Of a DNA stretch of 25,652 nucleotides, positions 6,803-13,150 are shown piece by piece. Both the position numbers and the translations under genes were made by a program. Below the pieces are notes generated by a model that saw only the letters and a list, made by a program, of their open reading frames with translations, was not told the origin of the DNA and searched no databases. The stretch comes from CAYLHQ01 sp964628935 (GTDB lineage Bacteria; Acidobacteriota; Polarisedimenticolia; Polarisedimenticolales; DASRJG01), in the NCBI GenBank assembly GCA_964628935.1, contig CAZVOE010000037.1:1-25652 (forward strand). The letters are read 5' to 3'. Each line of letters starts with the position of its first letter. Position 1 is the stretch's first letter.

Positions 6803-7528
6803 TCATCGTGCGGCGGCGAGGCGCGCCGCCACGTAACGTTGCGCCGCACCGGCGGCCCGCTCGAGGGGAAAGCCGTGGGCGAGATGCGCCGCGAGCGCGG
6901 ACGCGTGCGCCACGGCGAGTCCGTCGACCCGCGTCGCGGCGATCCGCGGCGTGTCGAAGACCGCGGTACGTTCGCCGTCGACCAGGACGTCGAGGACGCG
7001 CCCGGCGGAGAAGAGCCCCGTGACGAGAACGGCGATCGCCCCTCGTTCGAGAAGCGCCGTAGCGCCGCGGCGCGCCCCAGCCAGATCCTCGCACCCTTCC
7101 CCGAACCAATCCTCGGCAAGGCCGGCCCGAAGAACGAGGACGCGAGAGACGGGCACGAGGCTGTCGCGGAGCGCCTCGACCGTCGCCCTGCGCACTTCGG
7201 GCGCGCGACTCCAGGGCTCGTAGGCGACGACGACCGACGGCACGTGCGCCTCTCGGAGGCACGCTCCGATGCGTTCCGCCTGCGCCGGGTCCACAAAGGC
7301 GCCGGTCCGGACGACGGCGGGAAACTTCTCCGCGAAGATCCCGCGGATCTGCGCTTCCAACACGTCGTCCGGTAGACGGTGGCGACCGAGCGGCGGAGGA
7401 AGAACGATCCCGGTCGCGACGAGCCGCGCCGCGCAGTCGAGGTCTGCGAGGACGCGGAGGTCGCCCCCGACCGCCTCGGCGCCGTCCGGAGCGATCGCCT
7501 GAATCACGAGGACGACCGGCAGGCTCAC
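6803..7528 (-). CDS. Degenerate ThiD-like (ribokinase-fold) protein
   Basis: A 241-residue protein whose order of motifs follows hydroxymethylpyrimidine/phosphomethylpyrimidine kinase ThiD of thiamine synthesis: a first strand V-L-V-I-Q-A, then G-G-D-L-R-V-L-A-D-L where ThiD has the G-I-Q-A-D-L-K segment, a middle V-L-R-A-G-L-A, and a C-terminal A-L-A-A-H-L-A-H-G-F-P-L-E-R-A helix that matches the S-A-A-L-A-A-x-L-A-x-G region of ThiD. The ThiD anion-hole motif G-T-G-C before that helix reads G-L-A-V here, and the S-D-S-S-G-G-A-G substrate loop is also changed, so kinase activity is doubtful. Start GTG 7528 overlaps the previous stop as GTGA. It may be a regulatory or binding homologue; family assignment is by eye. 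Confidence 0.6.
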   Translation of the reverse strand: MSLPVVLVIQAIAPDGAEAVGGDLRVLADLDCAARLVATGIVLPPPLGRHRLPDDVLEAQIRGIFAEKFPAVVRTGAFVDPAQAERIGACLREAHVPSVVVAYEPWSRAPEVRRATVEALRDSLVPVSRVLVLRAGLAEDWFGEGCEDLAGARRGATALLERGAIAVLVTGLFSAGRVLDVLVDGERTAVFDTPRIAATRVDGLAVAHASALAAHLAHGFPLERAAGAAQRYVAARLAAAR

Positions 7529-7785
7529 CGGGCGCGGTCCTCCATTCCCTTCCACAGGCGGGCGACGTCCGATACGGCGACGACGAGGTTCAGCACCCCG
7601 AGGCCGGTGACGAACCCCCGGACCCAGCCGCTCCGTGCCCATCCCCCCCACGCGGTCGGCGCGAGGGGAAGGAGCGCCGCCTCCCAGACCCCCGACCAGG
7701 GGGCGGCCAATAGGAACAGGCCCAAGGCCCCGAACAGGTAGGCGCTCCAGGAGATCGGAACTCGCACCGGGGGCGATGCTAGCAT
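7525..7785 (-). CDS. Small two-helix membrane protein
   Basis: Up to 86 residues, unknown family. Two hydrophobic helices are visible, A-Y-L-F-G-A-L-G-L-F-L-L-A-A and G-F-V-T-G-L-G-V-L-N-L-V-V-A-V, separated by a Trp-rich loop (W-S-G-V-W, W-G-G-W), with a charged C-terminal end. The start is uncertain: ATG 7785 lies inside the palindrome proposed as a -10 element, and if transcription begins there the start would be GTG 7767, giving 80 residues and an almost leaderless message. The stop overlaps the GTG of the ThiD-like gene, so the two are coupled. Confidence 0.6.
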   Translation of the reverse strand: MLASPPVRVPISWSAYLFGALGLFLLAAPWSGVWEAALLPLAPTAWGGWARSGWVRGFVTGLGVLNLVVAVSDVARLWKGMEDRAR

Positions 7786-7786
7786 C
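7775..7786. promoter_or_regulatory. Palindromic extended -10, possible bidirectional promoter
   Basis: GATGCTAGCATC is a perfect 12-base palindrome in the gap between divergent genes. On each strand it reads TGCTAGCAT, an extended -10 (TGn plus TAGCAT, 4 of 6). Plus-strand start would be near 7792, ahead of the aminotransferase; minus-strand start near 7769, ahead of the membrane protein. No clear -35 is seen. It could instead be an operator. Confidence 0.35.
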
Positions 7787-7821
7787 CGTGCGGTCGTCCG
7801 CCGACGCTGGAGGGATCCCCC

Positions 7822-8961
7822 GTGGCCGTGCCGCTGCTCGACCTCAAGCCGCAGTTCGCCTCGCTCCGGGAGGCGATCGTCGAATCGATCCAGCGGGTCT
7901 GCGACTCCCAGGGGTTCATTCTCGGCCCGGAGGTCGAGGCGTTCGAGCGCGAGGTCGAGGCGTTCACCGGCGCCCGTCACGCGATCGGCTGCGCCTCGGG
8001 AACCGACGCCCTCGTCCTCTCGCTCGCGGCCCTCGGGGTGCGCTCCGACGACGAGGTGATCACGACCCCCTTCTCGTTCTTCGCGAGCGCGTCCTGCGCC
8101 GCCCTCCTCGGGGCGAAGCCGGTCTTCGTCGACATCGACCCCGCGACGTTCAACATCGACCCCGAACGGATCGAAGCGGCGATCGGCCCGAAGACCAAGG
8201 CGATCGTCGCGGTGCACCTGTTCGGGCAATGCGCCGACATGGACCGGATCCTCTCGATCGCCGAAAGGCACGGAATCCCCGTGGTCGAGGACGCCGCCCA
8301 GTCGCTCTCCGCGCGCTACCGGTCGGAGCGGTTCGGAGAGGTTCGCCACGCGGGGAGCATGGGAACCGCCGGCACCTATTCCTTCTTCCCCTCGAAGAAC
8401 CTCGGGGCTTTCGGCGACGGCGGGATGGTCGTGACGAACGACGACGCTCTGGCCGAGAAGTTGCGGAAGCTGCGGGTCCACGGGGAGATCACGCGGTACC
8501 ACCACGTCTACCTCGGCTGGAACAGCCGCCTGGACGCCCTCCAGGCGGCCGTGCTCCGCGTGAAGCTCCCTCACCTCGTCGCCTGGTCGGAAGCGCGCGC
8601 GCGAAACGCCGACCGGTACGACGCCCTCTTCCGCGAGAGCGGGCTCGTCGACCGCGGCGCGGTGCGCCTTCCCGCGCGCGACCCGAAGTGTATCCACATT
8701 TTCAACCAGTACACCCTCCGGGTGAAGGACCGCGATGGCCTCGGGGAGCACTTGAGGGCCCGAGGGATCGGCTGGGCGATCTACTACCCGCGGCCGCTCC
8801 ACCTCCAGGAATGCTTCGCCCATCTCGGGCAGGGGGAGGGGTCATGCCCGTCGGCGGAGCGGGCGGGGCGCGAGGTGATTTCGATCCCGGTCTTTCCCGA
8901 GCTGACGCAGGCGCAGCAGCGCGAAGTGGTGGATCGAATCGGGGAGTACTACCGAAGATAG
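7822..8961 (+). CDS. DegT/DnrJ/EryC1/StrS-family sugar aminotransferase
   Basis: A 379-residue PLP enzyme that transfers an amino group, normally from glutamate, to a keto-sugar nucleotide, making amino sugars for surface polysaccharides or glycosides. The start V-P-L-L-D-L-K-P-Q is typical. PLP contacts are visible: A-S-G-T-D-A-L near residue 56, V-V-E-D-A-A-Q-S (aspartate contacting the PLP ring nitrogen), and the Schiff-base lysine K192 in F-F-P-S-K-N-L-G-A-F-G-D-G-G. The late H-I-F-N-Q-Y segment binds substrate. GTG 7822 has GGAGGG seven bases upstream. It stands alone on the plus strand, about 2 kb before the polysaccharide locus, which may use its product. WbpE-like or WecE-like activity is possible; the sugar is not predictable. 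Confidence 0.92.
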   Translation: MAVPLLDLKPQFASLREAIVESIQRVCDSQGFILGPEVEAFEREVEAFTGARHAIGCASGTDALVLSLAALGVRSDDEVITTPFSFFASASCAALLGAKPVFVDIDPATFNIDPERIEAAIGPKTKAIVAVHLFGQCADMDRILSIAERHGIPVVEDAAQSLSARYRSERFGEVRHAGSMGTAGTYSFFPSKNLGAFGDGGMVVTNDDALAEKLRKLRVHGEITRYHHVYLGWNSRLDALQAAVLRVKLPHLVAWSEARARNADRYDALFRESGLVDRGAVRLPARDPKCIHIFNQYTLRVKDRDGLGEHLRARGIGWAIYYPRPLHLQECFAHLGQGEGSCPSAERAGREVISIPVFPELTQAQQREVVDRIGEYYRR

Positions 8962-9079
8962 GGGACATTCCGCCTTCTCTTTGCTCGCCGCCCCGGGCCG
9001 GCCGCGCTCGCCCATCCTCGCGTTTCACGACCCCAGGGAAAAGCCCCGGATCGGAATGAACCCAATGAGCGGAAGGTCC

Positions 9080-9622
9080 CTAGAAGATCTCCGCCTTTCG
9101 GTACAGGGGGTAAAAGGGGTACTTCGCGAGCGCCTCGGCTCCTCCCTGCTCCCGGTCGACGAGACAGATGACGGCGACGACCGTGTGCCCCGCCTGCTCG
9201 GCCGCCTCGATCGCCTTCAAGGTCGACCCCGCGGTCGTCACCACGTCATCGACGATGATCACGCGTGAGCCGGGCTCGAGCTGCCCCTCGATCTTGCGCC
9301 CGGTCCCGTGCTCCTTCGTCTCCTTGCGCACGATGAACGCGCGAAGCGGCCGACCCTCGGCGTGGGAGAGCGCCGCGACGGGGCAGACGATCGGGTCGGC
9401 ACCGAGTGTGAGGCCGCCGATCGCGTCGGCCTCGATCCCGCGCTCGCGGATCAAGCGGAGAATCTCACGCGCCGCGAGCCACGCCCCCTCCGGAAGGAGC
9501 GTCGTCCGCTTCGAGTCGAAGTAGAAGTTGCTCTTCTTCCCCGACGCGAGCGTGAACTCGCCGAACATGAGCGACTGCTCTTTGAGGAGCGCCCTCAGCC
9601 TCTCCCTTTCGTTCCCATCCAT
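9080..9622 (-). CDS. pyrE: Orotate phosphoribosyltransferase
   Basis: Joins orotate to PRPP to give orotidine 5'-phosphate in pyrimidine synthesis; cytoplasmic. The 180-residue length fits the family. Visible motifs: F-T-L-A-S-G-K-K-S-N-F-Y-F-D-S-K near the N-terminus, I-G-G-L-T-L-G-A-D-P-I (68-78), the flexible-loop lysines in V-R-K-E-T-K-E-H-G (98-106), and the PRPP loop V-I-I-V-D-D-V-V-T-T-A-G-S-T (121-134). ATG 9622 is chosen because a purine-rich GGGAGAG site precedes it; the upstream open frame has no family homology. No other pyr gene is adjacent. The 118-base gap to the converging aminotransferase gene shows no clear terminator. Confidence 0.95.
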   Translation of the reverse strand: MDGNERERLRALLKEQSLMFGEFTLASGKKSNFYFDSKRTTLLPEGAWLAAREILRLIRERGIEADAIGGLTLGADPIVCPVAALSHAEGRPLRAFIVRKETKEHGTGRKIEGQLEPGSRVIIVDDVVTTAGSTLKAIEAAEQAGHTVVAVICLVDREQGGAEALAKYPFYPLYRKAEIF

Positions 9623-9715
9623 CGCTCTCTCCCGCGTCCACCGGGCCGGTACTCTAGCAGCCCGCACCCCGGCCGACATTCCGGTCGGCGTCGAAGAGGT
9701 GTTTCCCGGAATCGC

Positions 9716-9745
9716 TTGAACTTCCGCCGTCGGGTCCCCTATTCT
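9716..9745 (+). promoter_or_regulatory. Putative promoter of the wzc operon
   Basis: TTGAAC (9716-9721, 4 of 6), 18-base spacer, TATTCT (9740-9745, 4 of 6). It lies 48 bases before the first gene of the five-gene polysaccharide operon and in front of a strong AGGAGGA ribosome site (9782-9788). Upstream at 9672-9689 there is a 6-base inverted repeat GCCGAC/GTCGGC that might be an operator; it also lies between this promoter and pyrE. Confidence 0.45.
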
Positions 9746-9793
9746 TGGGCGGGAACGTGGCGGCCTCGGGCGCTCCCGGCCAGGAGGAACAGC

Positions 9794-10330
9794 ATGTACG
9801 CTCGTCTTGTCCGCACAGTCACCGTCTTGACCCTGATCGCTTCGCTCGGCTTCCCGCCGATCCCCGCGCTCGCGGCGCCGACCGCCGCTCTTTCGGGAAC
9901 GGTCGTCACGCGCGACACCGACCGGCCATTGCAGGGGGCGCGCGTCCACATCGCGAGCGTCCGCACGGGAGAGGAGATCACCTCCCTCCTGGTCGACTCC
10001 GAAGGCGCGTTCGCCGTCGGGGGACTCGCTCCGGAGCCGGTTTCCCTCGGGGTCGAAGCCGGCGGGACACTCTTCGTCTCTCCGAGCGCGGTCCCTCTCG
10101 TACCCGGGATGGAGCGGACGGTCACCGTTTCGATCCCGTCGCCGGCGACACTCGCCCCAGCGAAGTCGGACGACGACGATGACGACCGGCTCGGATGGTG
10201 GGCGAGCCCGACCACCGGGGCGCTTTCGGTCGTCTTCCTTCCGATCCTCGTCGGCGGCGCCCTCAAGGCGCTCGATGACGACGACGACGAGCCGGTGCCG
10301 TCTCCCTCGTCCCCGGAGGAGGCGCGATGA
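9794..10330 (+). CDS. Exported protein with one carboxypeptidase-regulatory-like domain (twin A)
   Basis: 178 residues. Residues 1-28 form a signal peptide ending in A-L-A-A. Residues about 30-115 form one transthyretin/carboxypeptidase-regulatory-like beta sandwich: L-S-G-T-V-V, L-Q-G-A-R-V-H-I, D-S-E-G-A-F-A-V-G-G-L and E-R-T-V-T-V-S-I. Then come six consecutive aspartates, R-L-G-W-W-A-S-P-T-T, a transmembrane helix (about 140-157) and an acidic Pro/Ser tail (D-D-D-D-D-E-P-V-P-S). The likely topology is a periplasmic domain tethered to the inner membrane with a short cytoplasmic tail. ATG 9794 has AGGAGGA five bases upstream. The next gene is a paralogue of identical length starting with an ATGA overlap, and wzc follows. 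Function unknown; it may bind polysaccharide or other envelope partners of the export machine. Confidence 0.85.
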   Translation: MYARLVRTVTVLTLIASLGFPPIPALAAPTAALSGTVVTRDTDRPLQGARVHIASVRTGEEITSLLVDSEGAFAVGGLAPEPVSLGVEAGGTLFVSPSAVPLVPGMERTVTVSIPSPATLAPAKSDDDDDDRLGWWASPTTGALSVVFLPILVGGALKALDDDDDEPVPSPSSPEEAR

Positions 10331-10863
10331 CCCGCCGCCGCTCCCACCCGCTCCTCGCCGCGGTCCTCGCCGTCGGTGTGCATCTCGTCTCCCTGCCCGT
10401 CCCCGCGTCCGAGGTGGCTGCCCTCGGGGGGACCGTCGTGCTCGGCGCGCAAGGGTCGGCCCCCCTTGCGGGGGCGATCGTCCACCTCGCCGACACCTCG
10501 ACCGGCGCGATCGCCGCCTCGGCGAAGACGGGCGAGTCGGGTGCCTTCCGTGCGGAGGGGCTCCCCCCCGCGACCTACCGGGTGGGGATCGAGAAGGACG
10601 GACGGCTCTACGCCGTCGCCTCCCCCGTCACGCTGGCCCCCGGCCAAGTGCAGACGGTGACGGTGGCGATCCCGGCGAGCGCTTCGGCGCAACCGATGCC
10701 GCCCGAGGACGACCAGGACCGCGGGGGGTTGACCTGGTGGAACAACCCGCTCACGGCGAGCCTCATCGTCGTCGGAGGCGCCGTGATCCTCGGCATTCTG
10801 ATCGACCAGGCGACCGACGACGACGAACCGACCCCGTCCAGCCCGTCGGCGCCGCAGGGATAG
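10327..10863 (+). CDS. Exported protein with one carboxypeptidase-regulatory-like domain (twin B)
   Basis: 178 residues, the same length and layout as the preceding gene: signal peptide (A-A-V-L-A-V-G-V-H-L-V), one carboxypeptidase-regulatory-like domain (G-G-T-V-V, L-A-G-A-I-V-H-L, G-E-S-G-A-F-R-A-E-G-L-P-P, Q-T-V-T-V-A-I), an acidic linker, G-L-T-W-W-N-N-P-L-T, a transmembrane helix (I-V-V-G-G-A-V-I-L-G-I-L-I) and the tail D-D-D-E-P-T-P-S-S-P. Overall identity to twin A is low by eye but the blocks align throughout, so this is an old tandem duplication. It starts within the previous stop (ATGA), with GGAGGAGG four bases upstream, and ends 13 bases before wzc. The two proteins may form a heteromer; that is inference. 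Confidence 0.85.
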   Translation: MTRRRSHPLLAAVLAVGVHLVSLPVPASEVAALGGTVVLGAQGSAPLAGAIVHLADTSTGAIAASAKTGESGAFRAEGLPPATYRVGIEKDGRLYAVASPVTLAPGQVQTVTVAIPASASAQPMPPEDDQDRGGLTWWNNPLTASLIVVGGAVILGILIDQATDDDEPTPSSPSAPQG

Positions 10864-10876
10864 ATCCGGAGGTCCC

Positions 10877-13150
10877 TTGAACCCCGTCGACTCCGGAGCC
10901 AGGGCGCAGGTTCTCGAATACCTTCGCGTCCTTCTCCACCGCCGCGCGGTCGTGCTCGGTTCCCTCGGGGTGGTCGTCGCGACCGTCATGCTCGCGACCC
11001 TTTTCACCGTTCCCGAGTACCAGGCGACGACGACCGTCCAGATCGACCGCCAGAACCCGGAGATCCTGACGTTCAAGGACGTCATGGGCATCGACCCGTC
11101 CTACTCCGCCTACCAGGACTTCTACCAGACCCAGTACAAGATCCTGCAGTCCAAGAGCGTGCTCCGCCTCGCGGCCGACAGGCTCGACCTCCCGAACCTC
11201 CCCGAGTTCGCCGGCCGCCGCCCGAGCCCTCTCTCCCGCCTCGTCGCGTGGGCATTCTCGCTCCTCCCTGACTCCGGCTCCCCGACCGAAGGAAAGGAAG
11301 ACCCCCTCGACGCCGCGGTCGGCTTCCTCGCGGCGGGCCTCGAGGTCCGTCCCGTCCGGAACAGTCAGCTCGTCCAGATCGCCTTCACCGACCGGAGCCC
11401 TGACCTCGCCCGGCGGATCGCCGACGCCGTCGCGGAGGCCTACCTCGAGTTCACCTACCAGGCGCGGTACGGGACGACCACGATGGCGCGGGAGTTCCTC
11501 ACGAAGGAGGTCCTCAGGGTCCAGGGGGAAATCGGCGCGCTCGAAGAGCGGCTCCAGGCCTACGGTGCCGAGAAGGAGATCCTCTCGATGGACTCCGGCA
11601 CCCAGGACATCAGCCAGCAAGCGCTCGCCGCGATCAACGCGAACTACATCGAGGCGCGCGGCCGCCTCGCGGTCGCGGAGGCGCGCTTCCGGGCGGTGAG
11701 GACGGCCGACCCGGGCTCGCTCCCGGAGGTGCTCGAAAGCCCCCTGATCGCGAAGCTCAAGGAGCAGTACGCCGAGATCGAACGGAAGCACTCGCAGATG
11801 TCGGAGCGCTTCCGCCCCGGCTGGCCCGCCCTCGGTCAGCTCGAGCAGGAGATGCGACAGGCGCGCGAACGGCTCGACCTCGAAACGAGCGCGATCGCGC
11901 GCCAGGTTCGGGAGGCCGCGGAAACCGACTACCGGCGTGCGCGGGCGGAGGTCGAGAACCTCGCGGAGCAAGTGGACCGGCAGAAGAAAGAAGTTCAGCG
12001 GGTGAACCTCGACGCGATCCAGTACGCGAGCCTCAAAGCCGAAATCGAGACGAAGCGGAAGGTGCTGACCGACCTCGTCTCCCGTCAGAACGAGACCGCG
12101 ACCTCCGAGCGGCTCAAGGACACGGGAACGAGCAACATCCGGATCGTCGACGCCGCAGAAATCCCGAAGACGCCGGTCCGCCCCAGGAAAATGCTCAACC
12201 TTCTCCTCGCGCTCGTCCTCGGGACGGGACTCGGCGTCGCCGCCGCGTTCTTCCTCGACTGGCTCGACAACACGGTCAAGGACGAGAACGACATCGCGCG
12301 GGTGTCGGGGCTCTCGGTCCTCGGCCACGTCCCGCGCTACCAGGCGCTCCGGGTCGTCGAGGGGCCGGCCGACGCCCCGCCGACCGCCGCCGACATCGAC
12401 CTCGCGAGCCACGCCGACCCTCGCTCGGCCTTCGCCGAGGCGTTCAAGAACTTGAGGACGTCGCTCCTGCTCGCCTCCCCCGAGCACCCGCCCCGCCACG
12501 TCGTGGTGACCTCGTGCGAGCCGCAGGATGGGAAGTCGACCGTCTCGACGAACCTCGCGATCACGCTCGCGCAGGCCGGGAAGAAGGTCCTCTTGGTCGA
12601 CGCCGACCTCCGCCGGCCGCGCCTCCACCGGTCGTTCGGCGCCTCGAACGAGGTCGGGCTCTCGAGCCTTCTCTCCGGAAACGCGTCGGTCGACGAAGTG
12701 ATCCAGGAGCTGGAGATTCCCGGCCTCTCGCTCGTGGCGAGCGGTCCTGTCCCGCCGAACCCGTCGGAGCTGCTCGGCTCGCCCGCCCTTCGGACCTTCC
12801 TCGCGGGGATCGACGACGGTCCGGCGTTCGACGTGGTCGTGCTCGACTCGCCGCCCGTCGGCTCGGTCACCGACCCCGTGCTCCTCTCCGCCTCGCTCGA
12901 CGTGACCGTCGTCGTCGTGCGCGCGGGGAAGACGACGCGGGAGTTCCTCGTCCACACGGCCGCGAGGCTCAGGCAGGCGCACGTGAAGGTCGCCGGGACG
13001 GTCCTGAACGACGTGACGGACAAGACGGGCGGCTACTACTACGGGCGGTATCGCTACTACCGGCACTACCACGCCGGCCTCGACGAAACCGTCCCGGGCG
13101 CGAAGCGCCGGTTCCTGAAGCGATATGGGCGCCGAGCGGGAAGCGCCTAG
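10877..13150 (+). CDS. Wzc-like polysaccharide co-polymerase / BY-kinase
   Basis: 757 residues. It controls chain length and export in Wzy-dependent polysaccharide synthesis. Domains: first transmembrane helix (about 28-46), periplasmic Wzz domain, GumC-like coiled coil (about 205-415), Pro-rich motif and second helix (about 439-460), then a cytoplasmic tyrosine kinase. Kinase motifs: Walker A E-P-Q-D-G-K-S-T (about 546-553), Walker A' V-L-L-V-D-A-D-L-R-R-P, Walker B D-V-V-V-L-D-S-P-P. The C-terminus carries a tyrosine cluster (G-G-Y-Y-Y-G-R-Y-R-Y-Y), the autophosphorylation tail. Start TTG 10877 is chosen from GGAGG at 10868-10872 and the N-terminal P-V-D sequence. Its last 26 bases overlap the next gene. 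Neither a Wza exporter nor a Wzb phosphatase is adjacent. Confidence 0.93.
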   Translation: MNPVDSGARAQVLEYLRVLLHRRAVVLGSLGVVVATVMLATLFTVPEYQATTTVQIDRQNPEILTFKDVMGIDPSYSAYQDFYQTQYKILQSKSVLRLAADRLDLPNLPEFAGRRPSPLSRLVAWAFSLLPDSGSPTEGKEDPLDAAVGFLAAGLEVRPVRNSQLVQIAFTDRSPDLARRIADAVAEAYLEFTYQARYGTTTMAREFLTKEVLRVQGEIGALEERLQAYGAEKEILSMDSGTQDISQQALAAINANYIEARGRLAVAEARFRAVRTADPGSLPEVLESPLIAKLKEQYAEIERKHSQMSERFRPGWPALGQLEQEMRQARERLDLETSAIARQVREAAETDYRRARAEVENLAEQVDRQKKEVQRVNLDAIQYASLKAEIETKRKVLTDLVSRQNETATSERLKDTGTSNIRIVDAAEIPKTPVRPRKMLNLLLALVLGTGLGVAAAFFLDWLDNTVKDENDIARVSGLSVLGHVPRYQALRVVEGPADAPPTAADIDLASHADPRSAFAEAFKNLRTSLLLASPEHPPRHVVVTSCEPQDGKSTVSTNLAITLAQAGKKVLLVDADLRRPRLHRSFGASNEVGLSSLLSGNASVDEVIQELEIPGLSLVASGPVPPNPSELLGSPALRTFLAGIDDGPAFDVVVLDSPPVGSVTDPVLLSASLDVTVVVVRAGKTTREFLVHTAARLRQAHVKVAGTVLNDVTDKTGGYYYGRYRYYRHYHAGLDETVPGAKRRFLKRYGRRAGSA

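Noticed and set aside
6700..6836. C-terminal part of the TPR protein beyond the gap
   Set aside because: The reading frame is uncertain after the N's and passes through a strong intrinsic terminator.
4493..7375. A 960-codon plus-strand open frame across rho, the lipoprotein and the gap
   Set aside because: It crosses the N's and three convincing minus-strand genes, is Arg/Pro/Ser-rich, and shows no recognisable domain.
9672..9689. Inverted repeat GCCGAC/GTCGGC as a terminator
   Set aside because: It lies between two divergent starts and has no T tract; at most it is an operator, noted with the promoter.
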